From contig DDWY01000084.1 in assembly GCA_002347705.1 (NCBI GenBank), positions 1-11,417 on the forward strand: a DNA stretch of 11,417 bases, in the 5' to 3' direction. Origin of the DNA: Anaerolineaceae bacterium UBA2274. Lineage in GTDB: Bacteria > Chloroflexota > Anaerolineae > Anaerolineales > Anaerolineaceae. The translations under genes were made by a program, and so were the position numbers. The notes below the pieces were generated by a model that ran no database searches, had not been told where the DNA came from, and saw only the letters and a list, made by a program, of their open reading frames with translations. Below, piece after piece: positions 7,301 to 11,417 of this stretch (positions are counted from its first letter, which is position 1; every line of letters begins with the position of its first letter).

Positions 7301-10135
7301 TAGTCCGTCGGGTATTACCGTAGTTTCCCTGCCGTTGGTCCCTTCAGGTGCCCCCCAGGGGTGGCATTGTACCGGCACAGCTACATCTTGTGGCAGCCAT
7401 GGCGCAGATACGGTACCGGTGAATGAATCTGCTTCGGCGTCCAGAGTCCCAGAAATCGTGCCAAGTTGTACCTGGGCGGAATAGGTGGTTTGATCGACGG
7501 TTACTTCCCCATAGACCCAATCTCCAGGCTGAATGTCGGGGCGTTCAGGGTCCCAAATCACACCTTCCAAATTAGTTGAAAAGCCTGTTCCACCTCCCCA
7601 CCATGGGATGACGCCTGTTGTGATCGTTGTCCTTGCTTTTTCAACGGCTCCATCACTATCAATGACCAATAAAGTCGCATCATATCCAGGTGGATACCAA
7701 CCCTCAATCCAATCATGATCGTAATTTACATTCAAAAACAGATCATATAAAGAGTATCCGGCACGTACTTCAAACCTAGCCCGGTTGCCATCTTCTGCCT
7801 GATAGGTCAGAGCTATGGTATCACCTTTATATAATTCAAACCCATACCACATCGTATCCAGTAAAACGGGGCTGCTTCCGCTTGATGGCACAAACTTTCC
7901 CAGATACCACTCATCATGATTGGACTCAATAACCAACAAACCTGCAGGACCACTTGCTGTTATTTCATCTGAGTCCGGATCTCCACTAATTTCCAAAGAA
8001 GGGACGATCATTTCAGCTGACCAACCGCTCGCGCTGTTGAGTTCCACCCACATGCCAGGCTCAAGAAAATTTCCTCCAAGATCCCCAAACCAGAAGTAAT
8101 ACGGGTTGCTATCATCATCCTGGCTTGTGGTGAAAATTGGCTCAGTCGCGCTGGCATTTTCATACAAACTTGCTGTAACCGCATCATCAGGAATAATCAC
8201 CATACCGCTGATCGCGTTTTGATGTAACTGCAATTCAAAATAAGGAAAACTCAGGGTTGACCATGTGTTGTATAGGTTTCCCATGCCATCGCTGTTGTAA
8301 TGGGTCAACTCAATGGATTGCCCATCACGAATATCAAAATTGGGAAAAGTGACAGAATAATTACCGCCAACGACCTCAACCTGATAGCCGGGAATGCCAT
8401 AGGATGGGTATAGACCATTTTGCCAGTTATACGGGGTCACCACCACTTCGCCAGCTGGCATATTCTGACCGCTAATCGTCTCGGATGCAGTATCCCAGGA
8501 ATAATCAAAACCGATTACCTCAACCGATTGTGACCAACCAGATCCATTAGAATACCTAGCGATATCACCAGGATCCATCTTGATCGGACCCCAACTCCAG
8601 TCAGCTGCTCTGATCACGAAACATCCAGAAGAAAACCCATTGCCAACATCTGATGTAGTTCCAGTTATACGCTCATAAACCTCACCATCGCCTTTGTCCA
8701 GAGTCACAAACAAAGGCTGACCTGGAGCATGCATGCGCCCAACGACACAATCATATTCGTGATTGGGGTTTTGAACAGCAAGAACATAAGGCGGTCCGCT
8801 GGTGATCTGAATTTGATTCCCATCTTCATCCCTTGAGACTACCAGGACGTCTTCATAAGCTTTCAAGTCTGCCGAAAAAGTGATATCGAAGCCTGATGAA
8901 CCGGCCGTTACCCGTTCCTCAGAATAGGTTCTATTTTCTCCATCTTTTTGCCACAAACTGGTACGGATGACAGCTCCCTCTGTTGCTTCCCCGTGCATCG
9001 TGTTTGCAGACGCATCAAAACTAAAATTACCTAAAACACTGACCGTGGTTGTAAATGTCGGACCAACATCCAGAGAAACACTGATGTTATCCCCAGTTTC
9101 AATTGGCAGGTTTTCAAACAGGTAAAATCCAAAGGGTTCACTTGCCGTTGTGCTGCCGCTCCAGCGAACTGTTGTAGAAGTTCCTTCATAAACAGCTGCA
9201 CTTACGAATTGATCAATATCGGCATAACCACCAATTGTATTCATCTGGTGCACAAAGAACACGTTTTCGGGAGTAACATAATTGCGGATATTCACGCCAT
9301 CCTGCTCAAAATCCAGCGCAACCAGGCTCTCCGCCCCCAAATCGACACCAGGTAAACTGGTGCTGAAATTGCCTGAAGCATCGGTTATGGCAGTGGCTTC
9401 AGGCGCTCCTGAGACAGGCGGGGTCTGCCAATTGCCATCAGAGATTCCTAAACTTGCAGTAACCTCGACGCCTGCACCCATCCCATCAATTCCACCACTA
9501 ACCGTATCAGTTAATACATTCATGTTGGCAGAAGTCAGACATTTAGGTGATAGGGTGAATGCTGTTTCTCCTTCAGGCGTGATTTCGATTGGCCAACCGC
9601 AGCTTATGCCCAGGGAGTGCCCATCCGTTGTATGCCAAATAGGGGTCCAAAAGAAGCCAACCGCATCCGCCACAGCAAAACCATAACCAGAATAACTTGA
9701 AATCGTAACGCCGACCTCCTGGTAGGGATCCACCCAACCTATGACAACATCAAAAGCCATGTCAATGGTGATTATGCCTGTAGGCAGACTATTGATATCC
9801 AACCCAGCCGGTAGACCATTGGCGGCTTCAGGAGCTAATTGCACAAAGACATCTCCAGCAGCTAAGCTGCCAATGTCTTGATGCATCTGTTCCATTGGTC
9901 TAAAAACATCATAATAGCTGCTCGTTTTAGAAAAGTCTTGATCCGGTAAGGAATCAGGAGGGGACTCTGGATAATCGTCGTTTTCCTGAACCACTCCTGG
10001 CTTTGTCTCAACCATTGATTCTACAGGCATGATTTCCTTTTCAGGATTTATCGGCATAGCAAAAACTGCATTCACCAGCAAGCCTGAAAGTACAAACAAA
10101 ATGATACAAAAGGGAAGCACATTTTTTGGTCGCAT
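4331..10135 (-). CDS. Giant secreted multi-domain protein with DUF11 repeats
   Basis: This is a 1934-residue exported protein, probably on the cell surface; no enzymatic role is visible. Residues 1-26 form a signal peptide (hydrophobic IILFVLSGLLVNAVFA, likely cut after A26). Residues 30-75 are an acidic, proline-rich linker. Residues ~255-1170 hold about ten degenerate ~90-residue beta modules, each with an I-x-G turn and a DIxxGD-type motif. The last four modules form two copies of a 185-residue unit (799-987 and 988-1172). Five DUF11-type repeats follow (~1170-1290, 1295-1420, 1423-1550, 1555-1685, 1688-1830), recognisable by ITDTFDQGLTYIS, LTDTLPDAVTYG, LVDTLPEGMTFV, NPGEQIEF and VINTATISS-type strands. 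An Ig-like, He_PIG-type domain (1832-1924, with PSWLTL and LSGTPP) ends in YPIFLPLILR. No LPxTG motif or S-layer homology domain is seen. The ATG has AAGGAT 6 nt upstream. The gene is more AT-rich than the gcv genes. The structural or adhesive role is inference. Confidence 0.9.
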   Translation of the reverse strand: MRPKNVLPFCIILFVLSGLLVNAVFAMPINPEKEIMPVESMVETKPGVVQENDDYPESPPDSLPDQDFSKTSSYYDVFRPMEQMHQDIGSLAAGDVFVQLAPEAANGLPAGLDINSLPTGIITIDMAFDVVIGWVDPYQEVGVTISSYSGYGFAVADAVGFFWTPIWHTTDGHSLGISCGWPIEITPEGETAFTLSPKCLTSANMNVLTDTVSGGIDGMGAGVEVTASLGISDGNWQTPPVSGAPEATAITDASGNFSTSLPGVDLGAESLVALDFEQDGVNIRNYVTPENVFFVHQMNTIGGYADIDQFVSAAVYEGTSTTVRWSGSTTASEPFGFYLFENLPIETGDNISVSLDVGPTFTTTVSVLGNFSFDASANTMHGEATEGAVIRTSLWQKDGENRTYSEERVTAGSSGFDITFSADLKAYEDVLVVSRDEDGNQIQITSGPPYVLAVQNPNHEYDCVVGRMHAPGQPLFVTLDKGDGEVYERITGTTSDVGNGFSSGCFVIRAADWSWGPIKMDPGDIARYSNGSGWSQSVEVIGFDYSWDTASETISGQNMPAGEVVVTPYNWQNGLYPSYGIPGYQVEVVGGNYSVTFPNFDIRDGQSIELTHYNSDGMGNLYNTWSTLSFPYFELQLHQNAISGMVIIPDDAVTASLYENASATEPIFTTSQDDDSNPYYFWFGDLGGNFLEPGMWVELNSASGWSAEMIVPSLEISGDPDSDEITASGPAGLLVIESNHDEWYLGKFVPSSGSSPVLLDTMWYGFELYKGDTIALTYQAEDGNRARFEVRAGYSLYDLFLNVNYDHDWIEGWYPPGYDATLLVIDSDGAVEKARTTITTGVIPWWGGGTGFSTNLEGVIWDPERPDIQPGDWVYGEVTVDQTTYSAQVQLGTISGTLDAEADSFTGTVSAPWLPQDVAVPVQCHPWGAPEGTNGRETTVIPDGLHEFTCDWSGEWDIQPGQEIAVLYMDPAEHWLFSVHAAYTDELILSVHYDHQWISGHYEAGHEIFLQLLDSESNEKAHINLITGYIDGWGSTTGFDTNMEGAYWVPGWPDMQPGDSIYGEVDDGAFTAQVTIGTVTADLNLDNDQVSGTVDAEWLPQNEEVKVRCEIWDWNSPPNKEDWVLPNGTDTYLCDWTDDGYDLNETSNLMVGYFDPAGHNLIGDFRYPAPRLRIEKWLEGGQPGEGGVATFNIQYRNEGDATAINTIITDTFDQGLTYISDTSGLPKTVDGNQVVWTLGSLNPGEQIEFKVFAQVDAAAGEEVINTATISSETPDAGNPEDRTRTWQGTVIANDTHLNVGKDTWTWNPAPGQNFVYRINVCNNGPTGSTEVTLTDTLPDAVTYGFWWGREAGWEEISSAGNTLSIRHPSIPGWSCYEVYIQVTLDPEAQEKDELINTAQISATNDIETDDNETSLYHNVGAPYVDLSVNLNWHSGSLVPGGQYRHGIYFRNDGNMSVPGPIEVSTTLPAGTSFVGWDHWDWAGVGDPVIDGNTVTWPVDDLYPGYSGVIEVFVNIDQGTAPGTVLVHNANIEVQEGEDYTDNNTASFSETLLDHGPNLRIRKWGDWHGHGEGHNAWYQLQVENIGDQTIEDVVITDFYPTEMDLDGGVNVGFWQWWEWEDFPNENYFTVTLEKLEPGWNVGVNFNVVIPGAESVPSGLVFTNTAEVTLDPADTNPSDNSAEYLLGSGPDMFVKKMLLDGEFYPGQEVTYLLEFGNAQPGHTWWWNMTGNAILVDTLPEGMTFVSSYWHCYQEENEWCELTPTIDGQELTWETWQLSAGEGHVIVLTVLIDDEIEEGNALINSVVISSDDPDSDIDPFIDNNSSSFVPILNLEAPLITSADSTTFAFGEVGSFIVTTSGFPTPYIWTDDGLPSWLTLEDQGDGTAILSGTPPQEGGVDYFLLKAANGVTPNAVQSFTLTWEGATDYPIFLPLILR
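6620..7741 (-). repeat. Intragenic tandem duplication of a 185-residue unit
   Basis: Residues 799-987 and 988-1172 of the giant protein align end to end. Matching pairs include VNYDHDWIEGWYPPG / VHYDHQWISGHYEAG, TGFSTNLEG / TGFDTNMEG, PDIQPGDWVYGEV / PDMQPGDSIYGEV, GTVSAPWLPQDVAVPVQC / GTVDAEWLPQNEEVKVRC, FTCDW / YLCDW and MDPAEHWL / FDPAGHNL. The unit itself contains two of the ~90-residue modules. The copies are clearly related but not identical, so the duplication is not very recent. Confidence 0.88.
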
Positions 10136-10321
10136 GAGATAATCCTTTTTTCTCCGACAAAACTCAAATAATTGGACCGCGATGACAGGTCAGTACATAA
10201 AGAAAAAAATAAGGTTTAAGGAGTGATAGACTGTGCCAATAACGTAGTTGGGACCTAAACATAGAGCGGATTGAGAGGATGGCGCAGTCTTCAATAGATC
10301 TATCCTGTTAATGATGTTTGA

Positions 10322-10352
10322 AGTAATCTCAGTTGATAGCGGAGAAATTACT
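10322..10352. other. Hairpin in the leader of the giant gene
   Basis: AGTAAT (10322-10327) pairs with ATTACT (10347-10352), and the stem extends through CTC (10328-10330) with GAG (10342-10344) past a two-base bulge. If transcription starts near 10393 it would form in the ~258-nt leader RNA. A regulatory role is speculative. The remaining leader, 10136-10321, shows no gene and no structure I can support. Confidence 0.35.
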
Positions 10353-10373
10353 CCGATCTTGATGGAAACTAAA

Positions 10374-10392
10374 TCTATTGATAATCAATAGA
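10374..10392. promoter_or_regulatory. 19-bp palindrome, candidate operator
   Basis: TCTATTGAT (10374-10382) and ATCAATAGA (10384-10392) are perfect 9-bp inverted arms around one central base. On the minus strand the palindrome begins about seven bases after the predicted -10 box, so it would cover the transcription start. That is a typical position for a dimeric repressor. No regulator gene is in the window, so the binding protein is unknown. Confidence 0.6.
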
Positions 10393-10399
10393 CATATTC

Positions 10400-10428
10400 A
10401 GTATACAAAATTTATGCTGTTAATTCAA
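10400..10428 (-). promoter_or_regulatory. Predicted promoter of the giant surface-protein gene
   Basis: On the minus strand, TTGAAT (10428-10423) and TATACT (10405-10400) are separated by 17 bp, a good sigma-70-type match. Transcription would start near 10393, leaving a leader of about 258 nt. A 10-bp direct repeat lies just upstream of the -35 box and a palindrome lies at the start site, which supports this as the real control region. I found no equally good promoter closer to the ATG. Confidence 0.6.
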
Positions 10429-10430
10429 TA

Positions 10431-10450
10431 CCCAAAACGACCCAAAACGA
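10431..10450. repeat. 10-bp direct repeat next to the -35 box
   Basis: CCCAAAACGA occurs twice with no gap (10431-10440 and 10441-10450). On the minus strand it reads TCGTTTTGGG twice and ends 2 bp before the predicted -35 box. Two identical half-sites one helical turn apart and beside a promoter are typical of activator sites such as those of OmpR/PhoB-type response regulators. The assignment to any regulator family is inference. Confidence 0.6.
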
Positions 10451-10490
10451 GAATGATTACATCAGGAAAGACCTATTTTTGCTAAAAAAT

Positions 10491-10614
10491 CTAATCCTTG
10501 AGTATCAAGCTCACCGGGCAGTGGTCGGAGCCCTGACATCACCATGGATCTCAACGGCTTCCACCTTCGGCATCAGCTCAGAGCTGACCAAAAAGTAATC
10601 CAAGCGCCAGCCAT
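10491..10614 (-). pseudogene. Decayed 3' fragment of a second exodeoxyribonuclease III gene
   Basis: This stretch matches the 3' end of the intact exonuclease gene at 10854 onward with about 17 differences over ~128 positions. On the minus strand it reads NNGWRLDYFLVSSELM, then PKVEAVEIHGDV, then after a one-base deletion GSDHCPVSLILKD and a stop (10491-10493). The deletion lies in the codon corresponding to the Met of HGDIMGSDH and shifts the catalytic SDH motif out of frame. The rest of the gene is missing: similarity stops at about 10614, where an inverted-repeat spacer begins. Most differences from the intact copy are silent or conservative, so the copy probably evolved as a working gene, or came from a relative, before it was broken. 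Confidence 0.85.
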
Positions 10615-10636
10615 TGTTAAGGGTATGGGTTATAGA

Positions 10637-10709
10637 GAAAGTGCAAAAATGACATGCCAAAAATCATTGCACCCCGCAAAAGGAGCACGGGGCAGGCTTT
10701 TGCACTTTC
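10637..10709. repeat. Branched inverted-repeat element
   Basis: GAAAGTGCAAAA (10637-10648) and TTTTGCACTTTC (10698-10709) are perfect 12-bp inverted arms. Between them lie two smaller stems: AATGA/TCATT (10648-10652 with 10664-10668) and CCCCG/CGGGG (10672-10676 with 10688-10692). Folded together they make a three-way junction. There is no T-tract on either strand, so it is not a simple terminator. It could be a MITE or REP-type element, or a structured RNA. Confidence 0.6.
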
Positions 10710-10775
10710 GCCCCCCACAAGCAATCAAATTTAACCAAAAAGGATTCCCGTAAGGCGAGATAAAGTATTAACATT

Positions 10776-10836
10776 GGCGGATTGAGGGCACAATGCGATC
10801 GCATCATTCAAAGTTTGTGGTGCCCTCAATCCCGCC
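10776..10836. repeat. Long inverted repeat with a GCGATCGC loop
   Basis: GGATTGAGGGCAC (10779-10791) and GTGCCCTCAATCC (10820-10832) are perfect 13-bp arms. After one bulged base (10833) the stem continues with GGC (10776-10778) and GCC (10834-10836), giving about 16 bp. The loop contains the palindrome ATGCGATCGCAT (10793-10804). It lies about 20 bp past the exonuclease stop codon. No T-tract follows on the minus strand, so intrinsic termination is not well supported. Confidence 0.7.
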
Positions 10837-10853
10837 CTACGCTTAAAAATCCC

Positions 10854-11417
10854 CTAATCCTTCAGGATCAAGCTTACCGGGCAGTGGTCGGAACCCATGA
10901 TGTCGCCATGGACCTCAACTGCTTCCACCCGCGGCATCAACTCTGAGCTGACCAAAAAGTAATCCAGCCGCCAGCCAATGTTTCGGGCTCTCGCGTTCGT
11001 GCGGTAGGTCCACCAGGTGTATTCCACCTTCTCAGGATATAGCGCTCTGAAGGCGTCCACAAAATTATGCTCGAGATATTTGGTGATCCAGGCGCGTTCT
11101 TCAGGCAAAAAGCCGGTGTTTTTTTCGTTCTCTTTTGGGTTCGCGAGGTCAATTTCTTTGTGGGAAGTGTTGAAATCGCCTGTGATAATAACTTTTTCAC
11201 CTTTCGCGTGGTGTTCGTCGCAGATCTCAAGCAGGCGCGCGTAAAAATCCAGTTTGAAGGGCACTCTTTTATTTTCCTGCCCGCCGTTGGGGAAGTAGAT
11301 GTTGTAAAGGAAAAAATCCGGGTATTCCAATCGGATCGTCCGCCCTTCGTTATCAAACTCATCCCTACCGAGACCTGTCTGGATGGAAAGCGGTTCTTTG
11401 CGATAGAGGACTGCCGT
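10854..11417 (-). CDS. Exodeoxyribonuclease III family AP endonuclease (partial)
   Basis: This is the C-terminal 187 residues of an ExoIII/ExoA (Xth) family DNA repair nuclease, which cuts DNA 5' to abasic sites and trims 3' ends. The reading frame is open to the right edge of the window, so about 65-80 N-terminal residues, with the first metal-binding Glu, lie outside. Visible landmarks are YNIYFPNG, the catalytic loop ITGDFNTSHKEIDLANP, FLPEERAWI, WRLDYFLVS and the terminal SDHCPVSLILKD, whose Asp-His pair is the catalytic D-H of the family. An in-frame ATG at 11330 is internal to the conserved domain and is not the start. The protein acts on chromosomal DNA in the cytoplasm. It has no obvious link to its neighbours. 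A broken copy of its 3' end lies downstream. Confidence 0.95.
   Translation of the reverse strand, partial: TAVLYRKEPLSIQTGLGRDEFDNEGRTIRLEYPDFFLYNIYFPNGGQENKRVPFKLDFYARLLEICDEHHAKGEKVIITGDFNTSHKEIDLANPKENEKNTGFLPEERAWITKYLEHNFVDAFRALYPEKVEYTWWTYRTNARARNIGWRLDYFLVSSELMPRVEAVEVHGDIMGSDHCPVSLILKD

Noticed and set aside
4331..10135. LPxTG sorting motif or S-layer homology anchor in the giant protein
   Set aside because: I looked at the C-terminus and domain borders and saw neither; the protein ends directly after the Ig-like domain in FLPLILR.
10544..10753. Plus-strand 69-codon frame
   Set aside because: It spans the decayed exonuclease copy in antisense and then the inverted-repeat spacer, so it cannot be one real gene.

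Overview
The window looks like chromosomal DNA from a Chloroflexota bacterium, probably class Anaerolineae. This is inference. It rests on the split two-subunit P-protein of the glycine cleavage system, a giant secreted protein built from DUF11 and other beta-sandwich modules with the C-terminal tail ...FLPLILR (a tail I recall from exported Chloroflexota proteins), moderate GC content, and intergenic spacers full of short tandem and palindromic repeats. No ribosomal or phylogenetic marker gene is present to confirm it.

Layout, left to right. (1) 1-615 is a gene-poor leader region with a REP-like remnant and hairpins; no convincing gene is seen. (2) 619-4082 is a complete, self-contained plus-strand transcription unit: a sigma-70-type promoter, a single-aptamer glycine riboswitch, a terminator-like hairpin, gcvH, gcvPA, gcvPB and a strong intrinsic terminator. 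The genes are tightly packed (4-nt gap, then an 8-nt overlap). They encode the lipoyl carrier H-protein and the two halves of the PLP-dependent glycine decarboxylase. The T-protein (gcvT) and the L-protein are not in the window. (3) 4083-4330 is a convergent intergenic spacer with an 8.6-copy heptamer repeat, a small hairpin and the terminator of the next, oppositely oriented gene. (4) 4331-10135 (minus) is one 1934-residue secreted protein: signal peptide, an array of about ten degenerate ~90-residue beta modules, five DUF11-type repeats, one putative Ig-like domain and a short hydrophobic tail. Its promoter region at about 10374-10450 carries a 10-bp direct repeat against the -35 box and a 19-bp palindrome at the predicted transcription start, so it looks regulated. 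(5) 10491-11417 holds the 3' part of an exodeoxyribonuclease III family gene (minus strand, running off the right edge). Beyond its stop codon there is a 235-bp spacer made largely of two long inverted repeats, then a decayed second copy of the last ~42 codons of the same gene, inactivated by a 1-nt deletion.

How the parts work together. The gcv block is a glycine-responsive catabolic/one-carbon module in which the leader RNA probably turns expression on when glycine is abundant. The surface protein is an independent unit. The exonuclease region records a past duplication or recombination event followed by decay. The items most worth a second look are the ~90-residue module array with its recent-looking 185-residue duplication, the two-site promoter architecture of the giant gene, the inverted-repeat element between the two exonuclease copies, and the aptamer/anti-terminator/terminator switch ahead of gcvH.
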